Below, one piece after another: positions 34,338-43,286 of a DNA stretch of 64,000 bases. Made by a program: the position numbers and the translations under genes. The stretch is from contig NZ_JIBU02000020.1 of assembly GCF_000633595.2 (NCBI RefSeq), positions 1 through 64,000 on the forward strand. The letters run 5' to 3'. Source of the stretch: Clostridium drakei (GTDB taxonomy: Bacteria > Bacillota > Clostridia > Clostridiales > Clostridiaceae). Under the pieces are notes generated by a model. The model was not told where the DNA came from. It worked only from the letters and a program-made list of their open reading frames with translations, and ran no database searches. Position 1 is the stretch's first letter. The number at the start of each line of letters is the position of its first letter.

Positions 34338-34367
34338 GGACTAAGTTATAACTTGATAACTTAGTCC
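34338..34367. terminator. Terminator between bioY remnant and marR-type gene
   Basis: 11-base perfect arms (GGACTAAGTTA / TAACTTAGTCC), 8-base loop, followed by GCTATTTTTTC. Confidence 0.7.
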
Positions 34368-34384
34368 GCTATTTTTTCTTTCTA

Positions 34385-34861
34385 TTAATCATTCAAATAA
34401 TTTTTAATGAGTTCTTCTTGTATCTTTAATAATAATTCATTGAAACGTTTCTTTTCATTTTCAGTTAAAAAATTTAGAAGCACAGATGTAAATTCCTCAT
34501 ATTTAGGTAATATACTATTAAATATTTCTTTTCCATTATCTGTTACTACAGCTTTTATGCTTCTTCTATCATTTTCATTTATTATTCTTTCAATTAATCC
34601 TCTTGCTACCATTCTATCAACAAGAGTTGTTATATTAGCTCTTGTCACATTCATTTTTTCACCAAGAGTAGATAACATAATTCCATCATTTCCAGCTAGA
34701 TAAATTAAATACAGTGCAGAAAACTGAGTTTCGGATAACATAAGTTCCTTGTAAAATTTATTAAGTACCTTTTGAACCATATTAGAAGTTTTAGAAATTA
34801 CCTCTAATAATCTTAATGAACTGCTTCTATCATCATCTAATTCTTTGCTTTCTTTGTACAA
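34385..34861 (-). CDS. MarR family transcriptional regulator
   Basis: 158 residues. The winged helix covers about 50-115: LSETQFSALYLIYLAGNDGIMLSTLGEKMNVTRANITTLVDRMVARGLIERIINENDRRSIKAVVTDNG, with the DRR wing motif typical of MarR. N- and C-terminal helices form the dimer interface. It would repress a transport or stress gene until it binds a phenolic or oxidised ligand. The neighbouring secreted repeat protein and amino acid permease lie on the same strand but behind their own terminators, so the target is unknown. Confidence 0.9.
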   Translation of the reverse strand: MYKESKELDDDRSSSLRLLEVISKTSNMVQKVLNKFYKELMLSETQFSALYLIYLAGNDGIMLSTLGEKMNVTRANITTLVDRMVARGLIERIINENDRRSIKAVVTDNGKEIFNSILPKYEEFTSVLLNFLTENEKKRFNELLLKIQEELIKNYLND

Positions 34862-35014
34862 CTGTTATTCCCTTCCTTTCACAAGTATTATTTTATTCTT
34901 AACCAGTTTCCTAAAAATTTAATTAATATATAAATTGTCAGTTTACTAATTATTTATAATATATACTGATTTTATCTCTATTGTCAAGCCAATTAAGTAA
35001 TATTATACCAAAAT

Positions 35015-35050
35015 AAAAACAACCCTTAAAACTAATTAAAGGTTGTTTTT
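35015..35050 (-). terminator. Terminator of the two-repeat secreted protein gene
   Basis: AAAAACAACCCTT / AAAGGTTGTTTTT stem with one mismatch, 12-base loop and T run on the minus strand. Confidence 0.65.
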
Positions 35051-35055
35051 ATTAA

Positions 35056-35787
35056 CTATTTATGAGCTTTTTGTGGAAAAGTTGCTTTAATTGCATCTGC
35101 CTGAGCTTGAGTTATTATGTTAGAGCTAACTAATTCAGCAAATAAATCAGTTTTCTGCTTAGGATTTGCTGCAAAATAAGCTTTTCTTTGATCTGCTGTC
35201 ATTCCTTTTACTTTTTCCATTTCAGCTTTTCTTTCAGCAGCTTTTTGTTTTTGAAAATCTAATATCTTAGTTTCTTCATCTGCTGTTATAGTTCCTGCTG
35301 TAACAAGTTTGTCAAGTTGTGCCTTGATTCCTTTTTGTGATTTATTTTCATTATGTTTTACTTGTTTTTGTGGTAAAGCAGCTTTAATTGCATCTGCTTG
35401 AGCTTGTGTCACTATGTTAGCATTAACTAATTCTGTAAACAAATCAGTTTTTTGCTTAGGGTTTGCTGCAAAATAAGCTTTTCTCTGATCTGCTGTCATT
35501 CCTTTTACTTTTTCCATCTCAGCTTTCTTTTCAGTAGCTTTTTGTTTTTGAAAATCTAATATTTTTGTTTCTTCATCTGCTGTTATTGTTCCTGCTGTAA
35601 CAAGCTTATCAAGCTCTGTTTTTAATGATGTACCTGCTTTCTTATGATTCACCTTTGCGCTTTGGGAAGCTTTAACTTTAGCAGTTGAAGTTGCACTTTT
35701 AGCTGATGCATAAGTTGCAGTAGACAAAAGTGTTCCACTTACTACTAATGCTGCTATAACCTTGGTCATTAGTTTTTTATTTACCAT
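35056..35787 (-). CDS. Secreted protein with two tandem DUF2680-like repeats
   Basis: 243 residues with a signal peptide (KKLMTKVIAALVVSGTLLSTATYASA). Two nearly identical modules of about 85 residues follow, starting at LDKLVTAGTITADEETKILDFQKQKA in both. Each ends in TDLFTELVNANIVTQAQADAIKA or a close variant. The module resembles DUF2680, a helical unit in clostridial exported proteins. A basic Lys/Asn/Gln linker joins the two. The near identity of the copies at DNA level points to a recent internal duplication. The role is unknown. The cleaved product would be a very basic, helical extracellular protein. Confidence 0.8.
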   Translation of the reverse strand: MVNKKLMTKVIAALVVSGTLLSTATYASAKSATSTAKVKASQSAKVNHKKAGTSLKTELDKLVTAGTITADEETKILDFQKQKATEKKAEMEKVKGMTADQRKAYFAANPKQKTDLFTELVNANIVTQAQADAIKAALPQKQVKHNENKSQKGIKAQLDKLVTAGTITADEETKILDFQKQKAAERKAEMEKVKGMTADQRKAYFAANPKQKTDLFAELVSSNIITQAQADAIKATFPQKAHK

Positions 35788-35928
35788 TTAAATTTCCCCT
35801 TTCAAGCTTTTTAATATTTTATTTTATTTACATTTTTATATTAACCTGCTTGTGTGTCAACTTTATGGCAAACAAGTGAAATTTATGTTACATCTTAAGC
35901 AAAATAAGGCAGACTTTACTTTAACTTT

Positions 35929-37302
35929 TTACTGGTTTAATGTACTATGTTTTATGCCATAAATAAAGTAAATACAAAGTCCCATTACTAGCCAAATTGC
36001 AAATCTAATCCAAGTAACAGCCGGTAAACTTGCCATAAGATAAATACAAAAGATTATGGTTAATGCTGGAGTATATGGTACACCTGGACATTTAAATTTT
36101 CTTTCAATGTCTGGCATTGTCTTTCTTAAAATCACAATTCCCATAGATACAAGTATAAAAGCAAATAAAGTTCCTATATTACATAAATCCATAATTACAT
36201 CTAATGGTAAAAAACCTGCCATAACAGCTGTTACAATTCCTGTTATTATAGTACATAATCCAGGAGTTCCATGTTTTTTAGATACCTTGGAAAATGATTG
36301 TGGTAACAATCCATCTCTTGACATAACCATGAATATTCTAACTTGACCATATAAAGTTACAAGAAGAGTAGAAATCATACCAATTACGGCTCCTACACCA
36401 ACTAAAGATGATCCCCAATTTATTCCTATTCTTGATAAAGCACCCGGAAGTGCATTATTTACATCTATGGATGTAAATGGAACCATTCCCGTAAGTATAA
36501 CTGCTACAGATATGTATAATACAATAACTGCAACCATACAAATTGTTAATCCAATTGGAATATCTTTGTTAGGATTAGCTGCTTCCTCTGCTGCTGTAGA
36601 CACTGAATCAAATCCTATAAATGCAAAAAATATAATTGCCGCTCCTGACATTATTCCCTTAACTCCGTATGGTGCAAAAGGATGATAATGTGCAGGATTT
36701 ATATGCGTAACTCCAAGAATTATAAACACAAGTATTACAAATATCTTTACACCAACTATAATATCATTTACTTTTGCACTTTCTGATACACCTAGATACA
36801 AAAGCCAAGTAACTACAGCAGTAATTAAAACAGCTGGTAAATCTACAACTCCTCCTGCCATAGGAGACTTTATGATTGCTGCTGGTAAATGTATACCATA
36901 GTCATTTAATATTCCAACTAAGGTTCCTGACCACCCTGAAGCAACTGCAGCTGCTGAAACAAGATATTCAAGTATTAAATCCCATCCTATAATCCATGCT
37001 ATAATTTCTCCAAAAGCAACATATGAATATGAATATGTGCTGCCTGCTACTGGAAAAATAGTTGCAAGTTCTGAATAAGTAAGAGCACAAAGTGCACTTG
37101 TTAAAGCTGCTATTACAAAGGATATAGTAACAGCCGGTCCTGCCAAATGAGCTCCTTGACCCGTGGCAACGAATATACCCGTTCCAACTATAGATCCAAT
37201 TCCGATTGCCGCTAAATCAAAAGCCTTCAATTCTTTTTTAAGACCACTCTTTTTAACGGACTGCTTAAAATCCTCTAAAGATCTTTTTCTAAATAGATTC
37301 AT
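35929..37302 (-). CDS. APC-family amino acid permease
   Basis: 457 residues with 12 predicted membrane helices. Motifs are FDLAAIGIGSIVGTGIFVATG in helix 1, the FAFIGFDSVSTAAEEAANPNKDIPIG block in helix 6, and GQVRIFMVMSRDGLLPQSFSKV. The latter two are typical of the cationic amino acid transporter (CAT/YfnA) group. It imports amino acids by proton symport or antiport; the exact substrate is not readable. The ATG at 37302 follows GGGAGG 9 bases upstream. Confidence 0.9.
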   Translation of the reverse strand: MNLFRKRSLEDFKQSVKKSGLKKELKAFDLAAIGIGSIVGTGIFVATGQGAHLAGPAVTISFVIAALTSALCALTYSELATIFPVAGSTYSYSYVAFGEIIAWIIGWDLILEYLVSAAAVASGWSGTLVGILNDYGIHLPAAIIKSPMAGGVVDLPAVLITAVVTWLLYLGVSESAKVNDIIVGVKIFVILVFIILGVTHINPAHYHPFAPYGVKGIMSGAAIIFFAFIGFDSVSTAAEEAANPNKDIPIGLTICMVAVIVLYISVAVILTGMVPFTSIDVNNALPGALSRIGINWGSSLVGVGAVIGMISTLLVTLYGQVRIFMVMSRDGLLPQSFSKVSKKHGTPGLCTIITGIVTAVMAGFLPLDVIMDLCNIGTLFAFILVSMGIVILRKTMPDIERKFKCPGVPYTPALTIIFCIYLMASLPAVTWIRFAIWLVMGLCIYFIYGIKHSTLNQ

Positions 37303-37468
37303 TAACTTAAGTCCTCCCAATAATCCTGAAAAAATTTATTTATACAAATGTATTAATTATAAATAAAAACAAATAGTTATACAACAACCGTATAAGTCAA
37401 TATAAAGCATTTTTCAACATATTACCTCATTTTTCTTTAAATAAAGTAATTTTTCTTATATAAAAATA

Positions 37469-37490
37469 AGGCGAACTCATTAATTCGCCT
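37469..37490 (-). terminator. Short hairpin terminator after the beta-CASP gene
   Basis: AGGCGAA / TTCGCCT arms with an 8-base loop, followed on the minus strand by TATTTTTATATAAG. Confidence 0.55.
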
Positions 37491-37503
37491 ACTTCCTATT
37501 TAT

Positions 37504-39987
37504 TTACCATTTAAGACTACATCCTGTTTTATATTCAAATTCCTCTTTTATTACTTTCATTTTTTCTTCTTCTAGATTCTCTAACTTTAATTCTATGCTT
37601 AAATTTAAAGGGTTAAAAGATGGATTTTTCTTTATAGGTATACTTTCCCTTCTACAAAGCACTTGTGCTATTTTTATTATTTCATTTTGATTTACAGCAT
37701 TGGATATATTCATGTTCCATCCTGTAATTTTTACAAGCTCACTAACTTTTTCTGTATACTTTTTCCCAATTTTAGGTGATATAAATGAAAGCTCTATGTA
37801 CTTACCTTTATCATTTGATTTTATTCCCTTTTTATACGGTTTAAATTCTTCTTTTTCAAAACTTTCTTCTATAATCTTTAAGGCTTGATTTTGCTCAACT
37901 GCTTTAACTTCATTTCCACTTTCTATCATATCATTTGTCACATCTTTAATTGCTCCAGAACTTTTTACTAAAAGTTCTATTCCTGTTTTTTCTTTAAAAA
38001 CATTTAATTTACTTTGTTCCACACTATGTTTAGAGTTCAATATCACCACAGCTTTCTTTTCTTCCAACCTATAGGATATCTTTTTTATATCTAGGTCATA
38101 TAAAAGCTCTAATATTAAACTATCTGATGCATTTATATTTACTTTATCACTTATTTCCGCTTTCCATTTTGTTTGTTTTTCAAATTCCATACAAGCTTCA
38201 TGTATGTCCTTCTCTACTACATCAGGAAAATCAAAGCTCAATATTACTTTCTTTTCATTATAAATAAGTCCAGCTTTTTTAAAGTTATACTTTGAAAAAT
38301 ATTCAGATATAAGATCATTTAATTCATTAGGCTTTAACTCTTTTGGCTTCAGTTCTTCCTGTACTACTTCCTCACTTTTACATTTAAATAAGAATAGCCT
38401 TTTGTTGTCATTTTCAAAGTATACAGACTTAACTACTAATTTTTGAATTTCATCCATTTCTAAAGCTTTTATTTTATTACTTCCAGTCCATATATATATT
38501 AATTCTTCTACTGTAAAAAATCTTTCTCCATAATTATGTAATATAAACTTCCATAATTCATTTATGTTATTTTCATCTAATTTGCTGCTTGATTTTATAA
38601 CATAAGGTATTTGTTTTTTCCACTGTTTTCTTGGATTTTTTATATTAACCTCATAACATTCTCCACATTTTGGTGCATATACCCTTCCCCTCACTTCTGA
38701 TAAAAGCTCATTAGAGAAGCTTTCTACTACTTCTTCATTACCATGTACCATAAATATGTTGTTAGGAGTTAATAAATTTATAAGTGACTTTATTTCTCCT
38801 TTATCTCCATGAGCAGAAAGTCCTACCTTTTCCACTTTACATTTCACAGGAATACTTCTTCCATTTAACTCTAACTTTTTATCTTCTTCATCCTCCAGCA
38901 AATTTAATAATTTTCTACCTGGAGATTCTTCATCCTGATATCCAGTTATAACTATGTACCCATTTTCCATAGGAGCTATCTTTTCTGCATAATACTGGCT
39001 GTAGCCTCCTGTAAGCATACCAGAACTTGAAATTATTATACAAGGCTCCTTATCTTCTAATATTTTCTCTCTAATTTCTTTTTTATCTACAGCAATTATG
39101 TTATCATCATAAAAAGGCTCAATTCCTCTTAATATCTTTTTACCAAGAGAATTTTTTAAGTAAAGTGGATTTAATTTATATACTCTATTTATATCCTTAA
39201 TCATTCCATCCACATATATCTTTATATTTTTTATAGATTTCTTATTTAAAGCCTTCTTAATAATTAAAATAATCTCTTGTGCTCTTCCCAATGCAAAAGC
39301 TGGGATTAACATTTTTCCTCTATCTACTTCACATTCATTTATAAGTTGTAAAAGCCTTTCTTCCTCAACTTCTCTATTAGCATGAAGCCTGTCACCATAA
39401 GTAGTTTCAAAAATTGCAGCATCTGGTCTAAGTTTTGGAACCTTTAACCCATCTACTGTTTTTTGTGAAAATACTGAAAAATCTCCCGAATAAAATAAAG
39501 AGCCTTCTGGTGTGGTGATATACACACAAGAAGCACCTGCTATATGACCTGCTGTATAAAAAGTTATCTTTATATCTTCAAATATAGGAAACTCCACCAT
39601 ATAATTTATAGTAAATATCCTATTTAACATATTTTCAACATCTACTTCTGCATAAAGTGGAATTTCGGCTTCTCTATTGTTCATTATTTTTAAACTGTCA
39701 TACAAGAGAACCTTCATTAAATCTTTTGTCATATTATTTGCATATATTTTAGCACTAGGATATTCCTTACTTATTATTGGTAATGATCCTATGTGATCCA
39801 TATGAGCATGACTTATAATTATTGCATCAACTCCCCCTTGTTCTTGAATAGTTCTGAAATCCGGAAGAGGATCTTTAGATGCACTTTGTCTTATTCCACA
39901 ATCTAAAAGTATATTTTTATTATAAACTTTTAGGAGTATGCAGCTTCCCCCAACTTCATGTGCTCCCCCTAGAAATGAAATTTTCAT
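37504..39987 (-). CDS. Metallo-beta-lactamase/beta-CASP nuclease with long C-terminal extension
   Basis: 827 residues. The first 440 form the beta-CASP fold of RNA nucleases: FLGGAHEVGGSCILL, DCGIRQ, the zinc motif HAHMDH near 61-66, AGHIAGAS, GDFS, ETTYGDR, the beta-CASP motif SSSGMLTGG and VEKVGLSAHGDKGEI. These proteins cut RNA as in CPSF73 and related bacterial factors. The remaining 390 residues are unusual, Lys- and Glu-rich with repeated LSFDFPD/ELSFISP-like beta elements, and look like several copies of a small alpha/beta domain. Typical family members are about 450-550 residues. The ATG at 39987 follows AGGTAGGTG. No RNase J linker is seen. Confidence 0.85.
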   Translation of the reverse strand: MKISFLGGAHEVGGSCILLKVYNKNILLDCGIRQSASKDPLPDFRTIQEQGGVDAIIISHAHMDHIGSLPIISKEYPSAKIYANNMTKDLMKVLLYDSLKIMNNREAEIPLYAEVDVENMLNRIFTINYMVEFPIFEDIKITFYTAGHIAGASCVYITTPEGSLFYSGDFSVFSQKTVDGLKVPKLRPDAAIFETTYGDRLHANREVEEERLLQLINECEVDRGKMLIPAFALGRAQEIILIIKKALNKKSIKNIKIYVDGMIKDINRVYKLNPLYLKNSLGKKILRGIEPFYDDNIIAVDKKEIREKILEDKEPCIIISSSGMLTGGYSQYYAEKIAPMENGYIVITGYQDEESPGRKLLNLLEDEEDKKLELNGRSIPVKCKVEKVGLSAHGDKGEIKSLINLLTPNNIFMVHGNEEVVESFSNELLSEVRGRVYAPKCGECYEVNIKNPRKQWKKQIPYVIKSSSKLDENNINELWKFILHNYGERFFTVEELIYIWTGSNKIKALEMDEIQKLVVKSVYFENDNKRLFLFKCKSEEVVQEELKPKELKPNELNDLISEYFSKYNFKKAGLIYNEKKVILSFDFPDVVEKDIHEACMEFEKQTKWKAEISDKVNINASDSLILELLYDLDIKKISYRLEEKKAVVILNSKHSVEQSKLNVFKEKTGIELLVKSSGAIKDVTNDMIESGNEVKAVEQNQALKIIEESFEKEEFKPYKKGIKSNDKGKYIELSFISPKIGKKYTEKVSELVKITGWNMNISNAVNQNEIIKIAQVLCRRESIPIKKNPSFNPLNLSIELKLENLEEEKMKVIKEEFEYKTGCSLKW

Positions 39988-40113
39988 ATAATACACCTAC
40001 CTAAGTTTACTCATCAAACCTTCATAATTTGCTTAAACTGTGAAAGTTCAATCATCCTATATTATAACCTAAATTTATTTTTTGAGAAAGTAAATAAAAA
40101 AAGCTACTTTTTT

Positions 40114-40143
40114 TGAAACTTTATTGCTAATATATGTGTATAG
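40114..40143 (+). promoter_or_regulatory. Candidate ECF-type promoter of the sigma operon
   Basis: TGAAAC (40114-40119) and GTATAG (40138-40143), 18 bases apart, resemble an ECF -35 AAC element with a loose -10. Autoregulation of the following sigma gene would fit. The match is weak. Confidence 0.3.
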
Positions 40144-40205
40144 AGTATTATATGTGTAATTGATATTATTTCATTTAAATAAGCTCTATTAGAGGAGGAA
40201 CCATA

Positions 40206-40769
40206 TTGGACATAGATAAGAAATTAATATTGAGATGTAAAAAATATGACAAGCCTGCTCTCATGGAATTGTTTAAAATATACGAAAAATATTTGTATGG
40301 ATTATGTTACAGCTATTGTCAAAATCAGCATGATGCTCTTGATTTAGTTCAGGAAATTTATATAAAAATATTTAACAACTTAAACAAATTTAATGATGAT
40401 ATGCCTTTTCATCCCTGGGTGAGAAAGCTTTCCGTAAATATTTGTTTAAATTTCAAAAGAACTATTAAATCCAATTTAGTATCTCTAAATGGAGAGTTCA
40501 ATGAAAATTCAACTTTAGAGGATACCATAGCTTCTGATTTCAATGTTGAATATGAAATTGAAAAAATGGATTTAAAAAGAATCTTAAAAGAAAATCTCAA
40601 AGCTTTGCCAGAAAACTATAGATTAGTTATAATATTAAGATACTATGAAAACTTAAGTTATAATGAAATTTCTGAATTGCTATGTAAACCTCTTGGAACT
40701 ATAAAAACAGATCTTTATAGAGCAAAAGCTTTACTTAAAAAGAAACTAGAAAATATTCGGGAGGAATAA
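40206..40769 (+). CDS. ECF-type RNA polymerase sigma factor
   Basis: 187 residues with region 2 (LYGLCYSYCQNQHDALDLVQEIYIKIFNNLNKFNDDMPFHPWVRKLSVNICLN) and region 4 (LKENLKALPENYRLVIILRYYENLSYNEISELLCKPLGTIKTDLYRAKALLKKKL). It starts at a TTG behind GAGGAGG. A zinc-finger anti-sigma gene follows after 3 bases, the classical ECF pair. The signal is probably a cell-envelope stress, but it cannot be told from the sequence. Confidence 0.9.
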   Translation: MDIDKKLILRCKKYDKPALMELFKIYEKYLYGLCYSYCQNQHDALDLVQEIYIKIFNNLNKFNDDMPFHPWVRKLSVNICLNFKRTIKSNLVSLNGEFNENSTLEDTIASDFNVEYEIEKMDLKRILKENLKALPENYRLVIILRYYENLSYNEISELLCKPLGTIKTDLYRAKALLKKKLENIREE

Positions 40770-40772
40770 AAA

Positions 40773-41237
40773 ATGAGCTGCAAACTTGATAAAAAATTTC
40801 TGTATGCTTACGCAGATAACACCATAGATCCTCTGGAAAAGATATTTGTAGATGAACATCTAAAATGCTGTGATGAATGTACTAAAGCTTTAGAACTTAT
40901 ATATGACATAGATAAAAACTTAAGTACTATGGAGGAAGATGATGATTTAGTTTTTCCAGAAAGGTTGAGCACAATTTCTGAATTAATAGCAGAAAATTGT
41001 ATATCCCAAATTGAAGAAAAAGATCTAAAATTAAAAATTCAAAATAATTATAGAGTTTATAGAAATTTCAAAGGAAACATAAAAAATTCAAGAAGGCTTT
41101 ATAAGAAGAATCCATTTAATAAATTTATTCATAAAAGTATAAAAAGCTCTATAAAATTTATAGAAAAACCAATAAAAAAATCTATAACTAAAAAAATCAA
41201 AAAAACAAAGCTTTTTAAACTATTTAATGCAAGTTAA
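40773..41237 (+). CDS. Anti-sigma factor with zinc-finger domain, no membrane helix
   Basis: 154 residues. The N-terminal zf-HC2 anti-sigma domain is KFLYAYADNTIDPLEKIFVDEHLKCCDECTKALELI, with the H-x3-C-x2-C zinc ligands near 28-36. It would hold the ECF factor encoded 3 bases upstream. The rest is basic and helical (KGNIKNSRRLYKKNPFNKFIHKSIKSSIKFIEKPIKKSI) with no transmembrane segment, so the protein is probably cytoplasmic or membrane-surface-bound through its basic tail. This differs from the usual membrane anti-sigma factors and may mean an intracellular signal. Confidence 0.8.
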   Translation: MSCKLDKKFLYAYADNTIDPLEKIFVDEHLKCCDECTKALELIYDIDKNLSTMEEDDDLVFPERLSTISELIAENCISQIEEKDLKLKIQNNYRVYRNFKGNIKNSRRLYKKNPFNKFIHKSIKSSIKFIEKPIKKSITKKIKKTKLFKLFNAS

Positions 41238-41262
41238 TTTTTGTAAAATGAGGTGTATTTAA

Positions 41263-41919
41263 GTGTTTATACTCATTACATTTTTAAAGGTACTTGGAAT
41301 ATTGTTATGTATTATACTTTTTATATTAGCATTATTGTTATTTATTCCGTTTAAATATAATTTGTATTATAACATTAACGATAGTTCAAATTTTGAAGGA
41401 ACTATATTATGGCTGTTCAACTTATTTAAAATTAAAGCTTTGCAAGAAGAAAATTTTAAAATAACACTTTTTATAGGAAACAAAGCTATTCGTGTAATTT
41501 CTGAAAGTGAACACTCAGAAATTAAAGAAGTTAAGAATGATAATAAAAAATCTAAAAAGACAAAAACAAATAATATTAAAAGCTTTATGGAAAAAAAGTT
41601 TTTAAGCTGTGTATTTTCTTATTTTAAAGATATGTTAAAAATAGTTAAACCTGATGAAGTAAAAATAAATGGTGTTTATGGTTTTGATGATCCTTGTATT
41701 ACTGGGTTATTGTCTGGTTTTATACCAATAATTGCACAAGTAATTCCTCACAGCTATATAAACTTAAATCCTGTCTTTGATGATGATGTTATAGATATAA
41801 AAGCTAGCATGTGTGGAAAAACATTTTTATTTTTAATGGTTTTTAGAACTTTAAAATTTATATTAAAAAAGGATGTTAGAAAAATTTTACTAAAAAAATC
41901 TAAAACTAGTGAAACTTAA
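41263..41919 (+). CDS. DUF2953 domain protein (YtfI-like)
   Basis: 218 residues. An N-terminal membrane helix (LITFLKVLGILLCIILFILALLLFIPF) is followed by YNLYYNINDSSNFEGTILWLFNLFKI. A Lys-rich linker leads to the C-terminal INGVYGFDDPCITGLLSGFIPII block typical of DUF2953. In Bacillus and Clostridium this gene (ytfI) lies directly before gerW/ytfJ, as it does here, and is associated with sporulation. The GTG start follows GAGGTG by 7 bases. The function is not established. Confidence 0.78.
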   Translation: MFILITFLKVLGILLCIILFILALLLFIPFKYNLYYNINDSSNFEGTILWLFNLFKIKALQEENFKITLFIGNKAIRVISESEHSEIKEVKNDNKKSKKTKTNNIKSFMEKKFLSCVFSYFKDMLKIVKPDEVKINGVYGFDDPCITGLLSGFIPIIAQVIPHSYINLNPVFDDDVIDIKASMCGKTFLFLMVFRTLKFILKKDVRKILLKKSKTSET

Positions 41920-41983
41920 TTAATACTTTATGTGTATTAATTATTGTAATAAAAAATTGAACAAATTTAGGAGGATTTTAATT

Positions 41984-42373
41984 ATGGCAAATGGTTCATC
42001 TATTCCAGAAAATTTAGAGGTGTTATTTAATAAATTACAAAACTTTTTAAAAACTGAAACTGTTGTTGGAGAGCCTATGATCATTGGAGAAACTACTTTA
42101 ATTCCTATTATATCTGTAAGCTTTGGATGCGGTACTGGTTACGGCAATGGCACTGATGATAAAGGAAATAATGGTTCCGGCGGTGGTCTTGGTGTTGGAG
42201 CTAAAGTAACTCCTAACGCTATGGTTGTGATCAAAAATGATTCTGTTACTATGCTTCCTGTAAGTGACAAAAGTAATATTGAAAGTCTTTTAGAAATGGT
42301 GCCTGGTATAGTATCAAAGTTTAAAAAAGATAAAAAAAATAATAGTACTGAAAAAAAATCTGAAGAAGAGTAA
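41984..42373 (+). CDS. gerW: GerW family sporulation protein (YtfJ)
   Basis: 129 residues. The order of ENLEVLFNKLQNFLKTETVVGEPMIIGETTLIPIISVSFGCGTGYG, a Gly-rich segment, and GVGAKVTPNAMVVIKNDSVTMLPV is characteristic of GerW/YtfJ. In Bacillus it is made in the forespore and needed for normal L-alanine germination. The ATG at 41984 has AGGAGG 8 bases upstream. The last 25 residues are a charged Lys/Glu tail. It ends the four-gene unit with the ECF sigma gene at its head and is closed by a strong terminator. Confidence 0.9.
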   Translation: MANGSSIPENLEVLFNKLQNFLKTETVVGEPMIIGETTLIPIISVSFGCGTGYGNGTDDKGNNGSGGGLGVGAKVTPNAMVVIKNDSVTMLPVSDKSNIESLLEMVPGIVSKFKKDKKNNSTEKKSEEE

Positions 42374-42374
42374 A

Positions 42375-42418
42375 AGAAGGTATATAGATTTGAACTTGTA
42401 CAAATCTATATACCTTCT
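42375..42418 (+). terminator. Strong terminator after gerW
   Basis: 18-base perfect arms (AGAAGGTATATAGATTTG and its complement), 8-base loop, followed by TTTTTG. Confidence 0.85.
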
Positions 42419-42455
42419 TTTTGTAAAAAATAATTTTTCTATATTCAATAAATAT

Positions 42456-43286
42456 CTAAGTAAGACTAAATCCCTTTCCATAAACCTCATAGGAATCTTG
42501 AACTAAAACTAAAGCATTATTGTCCACTTCTTTTACAATTTGCTTTAATTTAATTATCTCCTTACTAGTAATTACACACATCAATATTACTTTTTGGTCA
42601 TCTGTATATCCGCCTCTTGCTTCTAGCTTAGTAGTTCTTCCATTCATTTCTGTTAAAATGAGCTCATTAATTTTTTCAATATTATCAGATATTACATAAA
42701 CTGATTTTGAGTCTTTAAATCCTTTAATATACATATCAACAACTCTTCCTATTATGTATACTGTTACAATACCATATAATGCTTTTTCTATTCCAAATAC
42801 AAAAATAGTTAAGCAAACAATAGACAAATCAATACACATCATAACTTTGCCTACAGGCTTGTGTATAAATTTAGATATCATCTTAGCTACTGTATCTGTT
42901 CCTCCTACAGAAGCTTGTTTACTTAGCAGCATTCCTAATGCAAGGCCTGTCATAACACCACCTAGCACTGTTGCTAAAAATATATCTTTTGTGAATGGGC
43001 CAACTCCACTAGTCAATTCAACAAAAATTGGAACTAAGAAAGCTCCAAGCACTGTATTAATAACAAACTTTTTACCCAATATATATAACCCCAGCAAAAA
43101 AATAGGCACATTAAATATTCCTATTATTATTGACTTTTTGATATGAGTCACACTTTCAAGCACAATGGCCAATCCTGATACTCCCCCTGGAACAATATGA
43201 TAAGGAGAAAAAAATGCGTTCAACGCAAAAGAAAATAAAAAGATTGCAAATACAATACTAACTAGATCAATTAACTTGTTTTTCAT
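42456..43286 (-). CDS. YitT family membrane protein
   Basis: 276 residues. Five or six membrane helices cover residues 1-170 (FFSPYHIVPGGVSGLAIVL, FNVPIFLLGLYILGKKFV, GLALGMLLSKQASVGGTDTVAKMI are family motifs). The C-terminal DUF2179 domain is cytoplasmic (ISDNIEKINELILTEMNGRTTKLEARGGYTDDQKVILMCVITSKEI). The function is not settled. It may transport a small solute. The ATG at 43286 lies 6 bases after AAAGGTGG. A hairpin and T run stand about 50 bases upstream of the start. Confidence 0.88.
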   Translation of the reverse strand: MKNKLIDLVSIVFAIFLFSFALNAFFSPYHIVPGGVSGLAIVLESVTHIKKSIIIGIFNVPIFLLGLYILGKKFVINTVLGAFLVPIFVELTSGVGPFTKDIFLATVLGGVMTGLALGMLLSKQASVGGTDTVAKMISKFIHKPVGKVMMCIDLSIVCLTIFVFGIEKALYGIVTVYIIGRVVDMYIKGFKDSKSVYVISDNIEKINELILTEMNGRTTKLEARGGYTDDQKVILMCVITSKEIIKLKQIVKEVDNNALVLVQDSYEVYGKGFSLT

